From positions 3,257,838 through 3,321,837 of the forward strand of contig MU006089.1 of the NCBI GenBank assembly GCA_010093705.1: a stretch of 64,000 bases of DNA, given 5' to 3'. The notes beneath the pieces are model-generated. The model saw only the letters and a list, made by a program, of their open reading frames with translations. It was not told the origin of the DNA and made no database searches. Both the position numbers and the translations under genes were made by a program. Shown in pieces: positions 10,872 through 22,592 of this stretch. Every line of letters starts with the position of its first letter. The first letter of the stretch is position 1. This DNA comes from Patellaria atrata CBS 101060. Taxonomy: Eukaryota; Ascomycota; Dothideomycetes; Patellariales; Patellariaceae.

Positions 10872-12047
10872 TCAGTCCTCGAGGTAGCGTCTCCATCCTT
10901 CTCTATACACTACCCTCTTGCCATCCTCCCCATATCCTACCACAAACTTCTCCCACCGCGCATCCTGTCCTGCACCAATGACGAGAACAACTTCATCGCT
11001 CACCCATGCAGCTATGCCCTTAGGTGGCAATCCGCCAGGAAGGCCAGGAATTGGCGCATTCCATGCAAGTGAACTCGAACTGCGAGCTCGCGCTTGTTGT
11101 AGCAGCGGTTCCTCTCCGATTTCAAAGTGCGTTGAGCAGGACGAATACGTATCTGAAAAGACGCGTGGCATCAAGGGGATTTTGGCTAGAATACCCCATT
11201 TCTGCTTGTGCTCATTTGAATCATCTGAGGTATGATGAGGGAACTCGGGGCGAGGAGACGATGACGCCGGACGTGCAGGGTGTGGAAGCTCGAAGATGTG
11301 GAGGGTTGACTTGTCAGATGTAACGGCTAACAGAGAGCTGGAGGGAGAGATTGATAGTGAGAATATGGTGGCAGGGTCGACACCACGCCGAAACTCTGCG
11401 AGTTTGGCGCAGTTTGCCGTACTGTATAGTCGGATGAGAGTTCCAGTTTCGCTAGCAGTAGCTAGTAATTCCCCGTCCGTGCTGATTGTGATTGCACGGA
11501 GAGGCGTATTATGAGCGGGCATGATACTAACGTTACGAGTGGATAACTCAACTAGTTGCACCTGGCCAGGGGTTCGTCCCGGAAACGCGAACTTCTTCTC
11601 TCCCAAAGAGCAAAGTCCAAAGGGATTGTTAGCCGTCTCGAAGACAGCAATCTTGGTGGGGGAAGAAGAGAGGGGATACAAATTCACACTGTTATGCAAT
11701 ACCACGACGATATGAGACCGTGATAGACGCACGCCTTGCACCGGTGTACGAAACTCCATCTTACAGACCTCCCTCTGCTTCTTGTCATCCCATATTACGA
11801 CCTTGTTCTGCGGAAACTTGGGCTGCTTGCCACCTCCAACAAGGGCAAGTAAGTTAGACGTACCCACCATCTCAGCGCAACCTATGCCCGCACCTAGCTC
11901 TCGAACGACGAAACGGTCGCATGTGTTCGACCGGTATATGTGAAAGCCTGTGTCTAGGGCAACGGAGAAACAGCTGTTGTTCCCATTGAAAGAGGCTGAG
12001 AGCGCGGCTGGTCCAGTAGACTCATCGATAACTCTTCGAGTATTCAT
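10872..12047 (-). CDS. HSV2: PROPPIN, HSV2-like phosphoinositide-binding WD40 protein
   Basis: Single exon, 391 aa, the expected size for a seven-bladed PROPPIN. Members bind PI3P and PI(3,5)P2 on endosomes, vacuole and the phagophore assembly site. The diagnostic motif FRRG, whose two arginines make the two lipid sites, is present in KLAEFRRGVDPATIFSL. Before it comes the blade typical of the family (PLRAITISTDGELLATASETG) and after it SISPSSSLLAVTSDKSTLHIF. The N-terminus starts directly in blade 1 (ALSASFNGNNSCFSVALDTGF). The short length and the linker after blade 5 (PARPASSSPRPEF) fit HSV2 better than ATG18, which usually has longer insertions, but the paralogue call is by eye. It is divergent from the septin gene across 598 bp. 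Confidence 0.87.
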   Translation of the reverse strand: MNTRRVIDESTGPAALSASFNGNNSCFSVALDTGFHIYRSNTCDRFVVRELGAGIGCAEMVGTSNLLALVGGGKQPKFPQNKVVIWDDKKQREVCKMEFRTPVQGVRLSRSHIVVVLHNSVNLYPLSSSPTKIAVFETANNPFGLCSLGEKKFAFPGRTPGQVQLVELSTRNVSIMPAHNTPLRAITISTDGELLATASETGTLIRLYSTANCAKLAEFRRGVDPATIFSLSISPSSSLLAVTSDKSTLHIFELPHPARPASSSPRPEFPHHTSDDSNEHKQKWGILAKIPLMPRVFSDTYSSCSTHFEIGEEPLLQQARARSSSSLAWNAPIPGLPGGLPPKGIAAWVSDEVVLVIGAGQDARWEKFVVGYGEDGKRVVYREGWRRYLED

Positions 12048-12645
12048 ATTCGAATATCAGGAGGGTAAAAGTCTAGGTTATTGATAGTTAGGTGGGAGGA
12101 ATCCGTGGATGTCTAGATTTGGTCCGGCCTAGTACTGATGAGCGCTTCAAAGAGATTAGTCATGAAACGTGCGGATAAGATGCATCTTCAGCAGACAAGC
12201 AGCGCCTGCCAAGCAGATCAACTGCATATACTGCACACTGAGAGTAGGTGTTGTCAGGTATGAAGATGTTGCCTGAGAGCCTGCAGAGTGCAGACGTGAT
12301 GAATGGAAGCTGAGCTAACGACCGTTGAGGGTTTCGGGGAAATCAGTTAGTCACGTGAAAGAGGAATAAAGTTTCGCCGTTCCCCCAGATAGCTGCGCAC
12401 AGACCAGTATGTTTCCCAAGGGGAAAGTGCAAGGGTCTCCTTTTTTTGGGACGTCAAAAGAGTAGAAGGTGCAACTGTGAAGCTGTTCCATCTGCTCAAC
12501 ATCGTCGTCAACATCACCCATCACACTTGAGTCGCGGCTCATCTTCCATTACAACCCCTTCAGACATTTGATATTTCTCCAATTCAGCGCGCTCAACACC
12601 TCAGTTGAGCGTTCAATGAGTTTTACTGCTAGACCGCAGTACAAC
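12048..12645. promoter_or_regulatory. Bidirectional promoter region, HSV2 / septin
   Basis: This 598-bp gap separates two divergent starts and so should carry both promoters. No gene is supported: a 63-codon minus frame at 12351-12542 has no family resemblance. I see no certain TATA box or named operator. Confidence 0.5.
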
Positions 12646-14213
12646 ATGTCTTCACCTTCCAATGCTGTGAGCCAGTCCCAACCCTCTTCCAGACTCTACC
12701 ACACATAACATTGGCCGGTCAATGTACTTAGGCGCGCAATAAATTGGACACATAGACTGACATTTGTATTTCAATCCAACACAGATCAAGATCCGCAGGA
12801 AGAAGAATGTCAAGAAGGGTATCCAGTTCTGTTTGATGGTCTGCGGTGCTTCAGGCACAGGTATGCAGCTTGTCCCACCAGTCACACCAGCGAAGCCGGA
12901 GGTGGAGACGCTGACAACAATCTCTGCATAGGCCGAACAACTTTTGTCAATACCCTTTGCGGCAAGAAAGTCCTCGCTCACAAAGATTCGGATGACCCGT
13001 CCAGTGCACACTTGGAAGAGGGTGTCAAAATAAAACCAATCACAGTCGGTATGTCGTGCAACGAGCGTCTGAGCATTAGGCGATGGCCACGCGAGCATCG
13101 TTAACACATACTAGAACTTGAACTTGACGAGGAGGGCACGCGTATTTCGCTCACCATTGTCGACACGCCAGGTTTTGGAGACCAGATCGACAACGAAGCA
13201 AGGTGCGCCACCACAAAGTTTTCACATCCTGCTGGAGTCATGAACTAATTACGCTCCAATTAGCTTTTCTGAAATTGTTGGCTATCTCGAGAGGCAGTAC
13301 GATGATATTCTGGCCGAAGAGTCTCGTATCAAGCGTAACCCTCGATTCCGCGATAACCGCGTGCATGTTTTGCTTTACTTCATCACCCCTACTGGCCATG
13401 GGTAGGTCTCCGATGGAGTTAAGATCTCCACATGATGCATATGCTAACTACGTTAGTCTCCGCGAACTCGACATTGAACTGATGAAGCGGCTCTCGCCGC
13501 GTGTGAACGTCATTCCCGTCATTGGAAAGGCCGATTCCCTCACCCCAGCCGAACTGGCAGAGTCTAAGAAACTTGTCATGGAGGATATTGAGCATTACCG
13601 CATTCCCGTATATAACTTCCCCTATGACATCGAGGAAGACGACGAAGACACTGTCGAGGAGAACGCTGAGCTGCGTGGCCTAATGCCATTCGCAATTGTT
13701 GGGTCAGAAGATGTAGTTGAGGTCAACGGTAGACGAGTCCGTGCCAGACAATATCCGTGGGGTATTGTTGAGGTCGACAACCCTCGCCACTCAGATTTCC
13801 TTGCAGTAAGGAGTGCGTTGTTGCATAGCCATCTTGCTGATCTTAAGGAAATCACGCATGATTTCCTGTATGAAAACTACCGTACTGAGAAACTTAGCAA
13901 GAGTGTTGAAGGTGGTGCCGCTGCGTATGTGGATCCTAGACACTTTACGAGTAAAGGATGATTGCTAACAATTGCTTGCAGAGATTCCTCCATGAACCCT
14001 GAAGACTTGGCCTCACAGTCCGTGCGTCTAAAGGAGGAGCAGTTGCGTCGGGAAGAGGAAAAACTCCGTGAAATTGAGGTCAAGGTACAGAGGGAGATTA
14101 ACGAAAAGAGACAGGAACTCCTGGCTCGTGAAAGCCAACTCAAGGAGATCGAGGCGAGGATGCATAGGGAGCAGAGCGGCGCGCTACCTGACAACGATGG
14201 CGACGAGGCTTGA
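12646..14213 (+). CDS. CDC11: Septin, Cdc11/AspA group
   Basis: Seven exons: 12646-12666, 12785-12860, 12932-13048, 13115-13202, 13264-13401, 13457-13924 and 13982-14213; total 379 aa with every junction in frame. Septins form hetero-oligomeric filaments at septa, branch points and growth sites. Seen in order: a polybasic patch (IKIRRKKNVKK), P-loop GASGTGRTT, switch II DTPGFGDQ, a GKAD motif (VIGKADSLT), the septin unique element (YPWGIVEVDNPRHSDF) and a C-terminal coiled coil (LKEEQLRREEEKLREIEVK). The P-loop has Arg where GTPase septins have Lys, as known for the Cdc11 group, so weak or no GTP hydrolysis is expected. The first exon codes only seven residues. Confidence 0.93.
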
Positions 14214-16850
14214 AGGATCCAATGTTAATGCAGATTGGGGACCGGTGCTCTGTTCCGGGTATGGAAGCTGCATAATCGAACGGGCGCCATGCTCTTTGCA
14301 AAGCATGTTAGGGTATGCTAACGGTCTTTGAAGCAGTTTCATTGGTTGTGGGTGTTGGAGGTGTTTTTCTACCGTGTCCAAAATGAAAGGGCTGTTGTGG
14401 GTTCTATCATACTATGCTGGTCAAACCTTTCTTATGTCGTTCTACCCTTCTATACTATTCCCCCTTCTATATAGGAATTGATAATCGATCGATGATCTTT
14501 GCACATCACCCTGTTTTTGATATGAATTGTTCTGTTTTAGGCGACCGCTAAACTGTTACAGCTGAGCCGAGCTCGGCTTGATCTGGAGCAACGTCTTCAA
14601 TAGACAAGTCAAGCCGAGAAAGGGATACACAGCGGCTCTGTTTCGAAGAATTTTTCACTTGTTTGTCCAGGGGTTTTTTTGAACGGGATTCTGTATATGG
14701 ATCTTTGTGGGTATCTGGGGTTGTCCGCGCCAATTGCGCCATGATGGAAAGCCTTCTCTTGACGTCCAGAAGACACGGCAACAGTGCTTACACGCCCCAT
14801 GTACTTTCCCTTCCTACATGATTGACCTTATCATTGAAATCTGCGGACTACAACATTAAGGTTCCAGGACCTGTTGGTCTTTCTCTCAGAAGTTCGTACT
14901 GAATAGCTGCATATGGGGAAGGGAATTCGCCGGGAACTATTCAAGCATAGTTCAGCTCAAGCAGCGGCCTACAAGCATACGGAATATCAGCAGACAATCA
15001 GAACATTTGAAAGTAATACGCTAGACCAGCCAGTTGATGTATGTCTCAGAGCTAGAGCAAGGAGAAGAAGAAGACCAGTGCCGCCACGGCTTGCTGGCTC
15101 GAGTTGAGGCAGTATGGTAAATGGTAGAGATTGGTCAACAACCGCAATTGCCACGTTCGCATCGATGAGCCGTTCGTCGATCAAGTATGAAAAGCAGTTC
15201 ACTTAGGAAACTTGATTCAGTAGATATGGGGTAGCTGAGAGTCGAAATTCTCTGCCATATCTGCATCATCCGCGAGTAGCCTGTACTGGACAGTAACAAG
15301 GCTAGAACAACTAGATACTGTACGTACCCCTCATTATTCCCACTCCCCTCCCCCCCAATTCTCATTCCCATCCGCCAATACCCCAGTCTTCTCCTCCACG
15401 ATCCGTACCCCTCCCCTAATCACTACGCCTCCACAATAACGAAACAGATGAAAGGTGTGGGCGGCTTGCGCGGTCCTGATTGCTTCTCTTACCCCATAAT
15501 TCTTTTCTCCACAGATAGCAAATCGGCTTGCGGTGGCCCCTTGCTAACTGCACCTAGAACCCCATCTACCACGAACACCACGAATACCACGAATACCTCG
15601 AGCCAAAATGACGTGCAGGCCACTTGTGTCTTGCTCAGCGCAACTTTTGGTCCGTTCCCATGTCACTAATGGACCCAACATATCCTTCTTCCATGTCTCT
15701 TGGGAAAAGATGGCGCGTCTGCCGCACCCTCTGCTAACCGAGACAAGCTTCCAGGTGATCTATCAAGATATGCACACGACCAGCGAGAGAGCATATAGAC
15801 GCTGCTGAGATTCGACTTCTCCAAGGTGACATGATGGAATGGGGCCTGAACGATGATCGACTCGCTAGTTCTACGACCAGCCACTTCTCTCAAACTCGGT
15901 TTCCATGTTTCTGCATGAGTGTGCCAGAGAAATCTTTATTCCTCGCATGCAGGGACAGCCGTAGCTTCACACGCTTGATGCGGTGATGCACGGCAATAGC
16001 GAAGTTGTTGAGTACGTATAGATTGTCTTGAAAATCTCACCAATTACGAGCGCCATCACCTGATTGGGACATACTGTGGCCCATATTGTATGCTTTGACC
16101 TTTGCTTGCACCCGTTAGTCTCTAAACAAACTTCATGTGAAGTCGGGGTGGTTAGCCGCCATACTTCATCAGGCACACCTTTACACACTGTTCCCTCTGT
16201 ACCGACGACTTTGGACGTCGATCCTTGCTGGCGTCGATTCAATTTGCCAATGGCATCCTGCATCAACCGTTATAGTCTCCAGTCTCGGATGAACTACCTC
16301 TGCCCCGATAATCAATACCTTCGGCCTTTCCTTATCCTCCCTTCTCACCTACGGCCTAAACACGAATGTAATCATGATTCTGCGTCAAGAGCGCTTCTCG
16401 TAGAAAATTGAGCGTCAGGATAGCATCCCCTTTAAGACTAATCCCGTTCGCCAAGGTAGCAATTCACTTTTCAAACTGACATCAGAATGTACTGGTTCCA
16501 CATTTCCATATTATAGGCATCTGCTTGCTCATCAAGTGGCGTTCTTTTATGTATCCTGTAACTAGGTATCTATCTCCTCGAGTGACATTCTCGTTTTCCT
16601 ATATGATCATGTTGGTCTATTATAACTCCCCCTTCTGCAATTCCTCATTTGTCCGTTTCTTTGTCCGCTGTATGTACTCTCCTATTTGGGTCAGAATGTA
16701 TATGTCCGCAGAGTAACTTGTTGACTTGTCTTCACCGTATCATTGGGGTCAGGATTTTGTGTCTTCAAAAGCTTTTGTTTTACTTCTGCTCGTTTCCTTT
16801 TTCAAAACCGCCTCCTTTCTGCTTCTGTATTCACGAAGAACTCCCTGATC
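14214..16850. other. Intergenic region, 2.6 kb
   Basis: No supported gene. Short frames here have no recognisable domain. Local signals are a 14-bp perfect palindrome (14565-14578, AGCCGAGCTCGGCT) and a short 9-bp tandem repeat of the form CCACGAATA (about 15568-15597). The last few hundred bases are T/C-rich and probably contain the promoter and 5' leader of the PQ-loop gene. Confidence 0.5.
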
Positions 16851-18197
16851 ATGGCACCACAAGAAAACATCCCTTTGGTAAGTTCACGGTAAAATTTTGT
16901 GTACGTATTCCAATCTGACCTTAGTTCCCATAGTCTGCGAACATTCTTGGAGTAAGCACTCTTAATTCCACTTATCCTAGAATAACTAAGTCCTGATTCC
17001 TATATTCAGACGATTGGCACAAGTACGTTGATCTGCTCATGCTCCCGTCTCTTTTGCTAATAATATCCGCAGTGTACGTTATGAAAACCTCTTTCACTCC
17101 CGCGTCGTTGCTAACAGTATCTGTTTGAAGTTGCTGGTGTGTCCAGGTAAGTGTGGAATAACTGCTAAACGTCGAGGATTTATCTCTAACATCATTTGAA
17201 GATCATTCCACAGTAAGCACTAAATATCCTCAATTGATCTATGTTTCTAAGAAGATTAGAATATGGTACAACTGGCACCGTAAAGATACCGAAGGCCTCC
17301 CCGGAATGATGTTGTTTTTGTGGGCAGCAGGTGAATCTTTCTACCAAGAGATGAAAAATAGTTATGTCTAATAGAAATCAGGGACCGTACCCCTTGGAGC
17401 CTATGCGGTTGTACAAGTGAGAGGATAGAGATATCTTAAGATAAACAGGTACTGACTTGTCTAGAATTTCAATATACCAATTCAAATCCAACCACAGGTC
17501 TTCGGAGCTCTAACAATGATATGCTGGGCTCAAACATTGATCTATCATAAGTATAAGAGCATCAACTCCTTTTGCACTATATATCATGCTGATGTATATT
17601 TCTAGCCGCTGGCGGGTTTGGACCGCAAGCCTATTCGTCACAGCAGTAGCGATTCTCTTCGCAGGTGCTGAAGCAATATTGATCTTAACGCTTCGTGTAA
17701 GTATAAATGCTTTTACTTGTAAGTCAGGGTCTAATACATAACAGGGACCGTACTCCAGAGGTATATCTTGGCCAGTGACAATGGTAGGCATTATATCTGC
17801 TGTTGTTCTTGCGGCCGGACTCATTCCGCCCTACTTTGAACTGTGGAAACGTAGTGGACGGGTAATCGGAATTAATTTCGTCTTTCTGACCATCGACTTT
17901 GCGGGTGGCTTCTTCTCCCTCATGGCTCTCGTCGCTCAACAAACATTCGACTACCTAGGCGGTGTACAATATATTATCTGCTTGATCCTTGAAATAGGTA
18001 TCTTTGGTTCCCACTGGATCTGGCTATACCGTACTCGAACCATACGAAAAGAAGCCAAATCGGTTAGCAAGTCTTACGACGAGTACGTCGGTGAAAAGGA
18101 AGGAAAAGTTAAGAATGAATCACTAGATGTTGACCTTGAAAAGGGGATGACAGAGAAAAGGCTGAGCATCGAAACCAAGTCAACAAGCTCGGTATAA
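16851..18197 (+). CDS. PQ-loop repeat membrane protein, many tiny exons
   Basis: Eleven exons by eye: 16851-16877, 16934-16951, 17010-17022, 17073 (one base), 17131-17146, 17202-17212, 17260-17330, 17382-17416, 17465-17550, 17606-17696 and 17745-18197; 822 nt, 273 aa. All ten introns are 47-58 bp. The product is a seven-helix PQ-loop protein, a family that exports amino acids or related solutes from vacuole/lysosome and other endomembranes. The first PQ loop reads CWCVQIIPQIWYNW; the second is GLIPPYFELWKRSGRVIGINF with PP in place of PQ. NFNIPIQIQPQ lies between. The tail after the last helix is charged and cytosolic-looking. The substrate is unknown. The least certain part is 17010-17146 (see finding on the one-base exon). 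Confidence 0.85.
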
Positions 18198-19069
18198 TAA
18201 TAACGACATATCACTCATCAATAATCTTAATAAGAAAGACAATGATAAAGCGGCGCTTTGTCTCACGGCAATGGGTTAATGACGGAGGTTTATTTGATTT
18301 TTGGGAACGTCTTACGACGGAGGAAATCTGATTTTGAACGGACACATTCAACGATGGAGGTATTTGTGCTTCAATTTATCGACATCTGGCGCGTGGGAGG
18401 CTTTTTGATCTAAAATTCTCTGTTCTTTGGGAGGATATTCTTTGCGACTTTTATCTCGTTGGTTTTGGTATGCACTTATGGGCCCGTTAAGACATTTCCT
18501 GTACACGCAGTGGAGAAGTGCCGGTCGAACCCCTGAGAAGATACCCCTAGCTCATACAGCAGGCCAGATAGTCTTTTTCTATGGTAAGCATACAGCTAGC
18601 TAGGATATCATGACCCGGGAGAAAGTTATTGGGGTCTTTCATTGTTGTTCTTCGTGGAATCTTACAGTACATCTTGATTTATGTAGTATTGGGAGAGGTT
18701 AGTGGTGCTCTTAATTTCGATATGGAGTACACCCGAAAACAATAGTAGGAGGAGTGGAATAGTGCAAGTACAACGTTCTTTTCAATCCATCATGATGATC
18801 TTTGCTCGAAATACATAGAAGTTGGTGGATGAGTCGTCGTGATTGAGGTTGCTTAAGGGTCAAGCCCTTATTGGTCAGATGATCAATGTGGAACATAGCT
18901 CTTGGCGTCGCGCTTTGACCATCAAGTGGGAGACACCAGCTTAAGATCCGTCATCACCTCCGCATCAGTCACAACGTCAATATCAACCTCTGACCTAGTG
19001 AATTCCATACCTTTCTGCATCAGCAGAACCACTTTCTAACTCTCACCCATACATCTTTCGATTTGCACG
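18198..19069. other. Intergenic region between PQ-loop gene and BXI1
   Basis: 872 bp, no supported gene. Three ACGAYGGAGG-like words recur at roughly 45-55 bp spacing near 18280-18360, possibly a decayed repeat. The right end should hold the BXI1 promoter and leader. Confidence 0.45.
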
Positions 19070-20022
19070 ATGGCCGCGAATACGAAATATCAGCCAGCTC
19101 CTCAGCGGGATTCCTTTGAAGATGAGCCGGGCTACAACCAGCCGCCACCCTCATATCAAGCTGAGGCATCCACCAACGCTGGCCTTTATGGAGCGGTTCC
19201 TCGCAGCGAGGATGATAATCTTCCAGATGACTTCAAGGTCGGTGAAGCACCATTTCTTCTTCTGTTTTGTGAAAATGGTATTATGACAACCCGCTGACAG
19301 TGTTACAGTTCGGAGGTGTTGTGTCTGAAGCCACTCTGGATATCAGAATGCAGTTCATTCGCAAAGTCTATGCTATTCTGTAAGTTCTAGTTCATCCTTA
19401 TGCATGTACATCGGCTAATCATCCAAGTACTGTCCAACTGTTGGCCACCGCAATTCTAAGCTCGATATCGTTCTACAGCTCTGGTTATAAATCCTGGATC
19501 CAGTCGCATGGTTGGATGATGTGGATATCTCTCATCGGAGCCATAGGATTCCTACTTCTCACATTCTGGAAGCGCAAGTCATACCCTACGAACCTTCTTT
19601 TTCTCGCTGGCTTCACGGCTATGGAAGCGTACTCCGTCTCTGTCATAACCTCCTTTTTCGATTCCGCAATTGTCATCGAGGCCGTTGTGTTTACACTCGG
19701 AATCTTCATTGCTTTGACCCTTTTCGCTTGCCAGACCAAATATGATTTCACGTCTTGGATGCCATACCTGTTTGGAAGTCTATGGGTCTTGATTCTCTTT
19801 GGTTTCGGATACATGTTCTTCCCCTACAGCAGCACCGTTGATCTCGTATACGGAATTGTTGCGGCGCTGATCTTCAGCGGATACATCCTCGTTGATACTC
19901 AACTCATCATGAGACATTATCATGTCGAGGAGGAGATCGCAGCAGCTATTTCCTTGTACTTGGACATAATCAACCTTTTCCTCGCTATCTTGAGGATCCT
20001 CAACAGCCAGCAGAACAATTAG
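19070..20022 (+). CDS. BXI1: Bax inhibitor/TMBIM family protein
   Basis: Exons 19070-19237, 19309-19379 and 19428-20022 code 277 aa. The family comprises seven-helix ER, vacuole or mitochondrial membrane proteins with calcium-leak activity and roles in stress and cell-death control; yeast Bxi1 is the fungal reference. A Pro/Tyr-rich cytosolic N-terminus (QPPPSYQAE) precedes FGGVVSEATLDIRMQFIRKVYAIL, the usual entry to helix 1. Six or seven hydrophobic segments follow, and the C-terminal end DIINLFLAILRIL matches the conserved last helix of the family. The first donor (GTCGGT) is weaker than the others, but the frame and family fit support it. Same strand as the PQ-loop gene and the ceramide synthase. 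Confidence 0.92.
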
Positions 20023-20877
20023 AGTACTCAACATAATGGCTGTAAGTTGGTCTGTCTAGTTTCGTAGCGCGGATAAGATTCGAAGATAATATTAGGTTTT
20101 GCATCACGGTTAGGGGCAAAGGGAATCCCTAATGAGATGGTCAGTTTCCTCCCCTTTTCCGGTCTCTTTGGCGTGACACTGGCAATGGTCTTTGTATTTG
20201 TATGGTTCTAGATCAACACTATTACGTCTGTTCCTATATTAATGAGACATGCACGTGATTATGGTTTTTTTATCAAAAGGTTGCATTGCATCACAAAAGT
20301 ATTCTGGAAGGTGATATCGCATAAAAAGGCAACGGGGAATACTGGAAGATTATGATTGGTTGAGTTGGTTTTATATTTCGCCGAGGCCAGTGAACTTTGC
20401 AGATCGAATGGGAGTGCATTGTCAAAGCCCTCTTCAACACCAAATCATTCTCCTCACAACTCCACATACCCCCTGTGATAATAGCAACAACTTTCTCGTT
20501 CATTCCCTGTCGCACGCTGGTAATAACTAATAAAGATTCTCGCTTTCGCTTTTACTCTTTTACAGACCCATCTATCTACCGGAAATTCTAATTGACCGAC
20601 CGCTACCTAAACCTCTCCTACCAGCAGAGAAAAGGAAAATCTTCCCCACATTCTCTCAATTGGCCCACACACCGCCTATCTTTTCTCAAGCCCAGAATCC
20701 CTTGGCTATCCCTACCTCGAATCTACCCCTATCTACAATTTTGCGATTGTTCGAAGCTCCCATTCGCGCAGAAATCCCATCACACCAAGGTACAGCTGGA
20801 GTCAGGACCCAAATGACGGTGTATATATAACTCCTTCTCTACCCCACGCTCGTTTCGCTGGTTTTGGAAGTTTTGGA
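20023..20877. other. Intergenic region between BXI1 and ceramide synthase
   Basis: 855 bp without supported coding sequence. The segment 20560-20870 is C/T-rich and likely is the ceramide synthase promoter and 5' leader. A short frame at 20592-20816 has no recognisable features. Confidence 0.45.
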
Positions 20878-22592
20878 ATGGAAATGGTTGTAGAAAAAGA
20901 TATGCCAGGTGTCTCTACAGAGCTATATACCCACCCTGCGCCCAAGAGAAATCACCTCCCCAATGGTCAAGAGAAATTGGTTCAGCATGCACACCCTGAT
21001 GACGGTGCTAGACCTCTAGAAAAGGGCAGACGGCGTAGTTCAAAAGCAGAGAAACCAAAGAAGCAAGATGATAGTCTAATAGGGAGCCTCTGCAGCACCA
21101 TTGTGGACCATCAGATAGGTACAGTGCTCTTAATAGCTCTTCTTCTAAACCTAACGCTGACCATTACAATCGCAGGTCTCTCAGTAAACCTCCTTCTACT
21201 CCTCGTACTCACCCACATTTGTTTTCCCCGTGCTCGTAGGCGCACTCGCAAATTTCTCTCTCTCTCCTATTATGACCCCGAAACTGGCCTTTATACCCAG
21301 GGGCTCGATGATATTCCGTTCGTCGTGTTTTGGATCATCGTTTTCACTGGATTAAGAGTTGTTGTTATGGACTATGTCTTGATACCGTTCGCGAGGTGGG
21401 GCGGCATCAGGAAGGAAAAAGCCATGGTTCGTCTAGCAGAACAGGGTTGGTTGCTTGTGTATTATTCGGTGTTCTGGACGCTAGGAATGGTCAGTCGGAA
21501 ATCCGGACAATTCGTGCATACATACCATGCGAATGGGTCCTAAGATTATGGACACCGTGCTGATATTAGAGTAGTACATCATGTACAATTCGGATTACTG
21601 GCTTAATCTCAAAGAGTTGTGGACGGATTTTCCGACGCGCTCGACCAGTGGGCTCATGAAGTGGTATTACCTCGTCCAATTCGCATTCTGGATTCAGCAA
21701 ATCATTGTTGTAAATATTGAGGAGAGACGAAACGACTATCATCAGATGTTTACGCACCACATCATTACCTGTATCCTCATGCTCTTCAGCTACGGTTACT
21801 ACCAGACTAAAGTAGGCAACCTGATCCTTTCACTCATGGATTTAGTGGATATTGTTCTCCCAGTAAGTTTCCGCTCACTCAATCATCATTTCCGGGATTG
21901 ATTCTCTAATGAAACTCCAGCTCGCCAAAATTCTCAAATACTTCCGCTTTCAAACAGCCTGCGACGTCGCTTTCGGCGTCTTCATCCTCACCTGGGTCGT
22001 CACCCGCCACATCTTCTATCCCATGGTCTGCTGGTCCATCCACGCCGACGTACCCAGCATCATGCATTACGGCTGCTACGACTCCACCACCGGGGCCAAA
22101 ATCTCCTCCTCCGGCGGCAGCGACATCCTAAAACACATCTTCCAAGGCTACACGAACCCAGGTGGCGAAGTCTGCTTCAACGAACGAATCCGATGGGCCT
22201 TCCTCGGATTACTTCTCGCGCTACAAGTAATCACACTGATGTGGTTCATCATGATCGTCTCTGTCGCCGTCAAAGTCCTAAGCGGCAAGGGCGCAGACGA
22301 CAGCAGGAGCGACGACGAAGAGTGCGGTGACGAAGACGACTTACTCAGCGACATCGAGACCGCGGTCAAAGACGGCATGACGCACGTCCCGCAGTCCGCG
22401 AAGCCGCTGGAGAAGGAGGTCGGCGTGGAAGGCCTGAATTTCACGCGGCAGAGCAGTCCGAGGGTGAAGGGGAAGGCGTATAGACAGAGTAGCGGTGGGA
22501 TCGGCGGCAGAGCGAGCGGGATCAGTATACCGGGCCATGGGGACCGGAAGGAGCTTTTGGGTCGCATCGGGTGCGATAAGACTACTTCTTGA
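20878..22592 (+). CDS. LAG1: Ceramide synthase (sphingosine N-acyltransferase), TLC domain
   Basis: Exons 20878-21489, 21575-21862 and 21921-22592 (introns 85 and 58 bp) code 523 aa. The enzyme joins a fatty acyl-CoA to a sphingoid base in the ER. Residues about 1-65 are a basic cytosolic tail, then several membrane spans. The Lag motif is complete: YYLVQFAFWIQQI, then the catalytic histidine pair in MFTHHIIT, then GNLILSLMDLVDIVLP with the conserved acidic residues across the second splice junction. The C-terminus after the last span is acidic (SRSDDEECGDEDD), as in fungal Lag1/BarA proteins, where it is a phosphorylated regulatory tail. Exon 3 is much richer in C-ending codons than exon 1. 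Which Lag1/Lac1 paralogue it is cannot be told from here. Confidence 0.94.

Noticed and set aside
14548-14781. 77-codon minus-strand frame
   Set aside because: No start context, no family resemblance and no neighbouring exon that would extend it.
17023-17130. Single 108-bp intron in the PQ-loop gene instead of a one-base exon
   Set aside because: Joining 17022 directly to 17131 shifts the frame and loses the CWCVQIIPQ motif.
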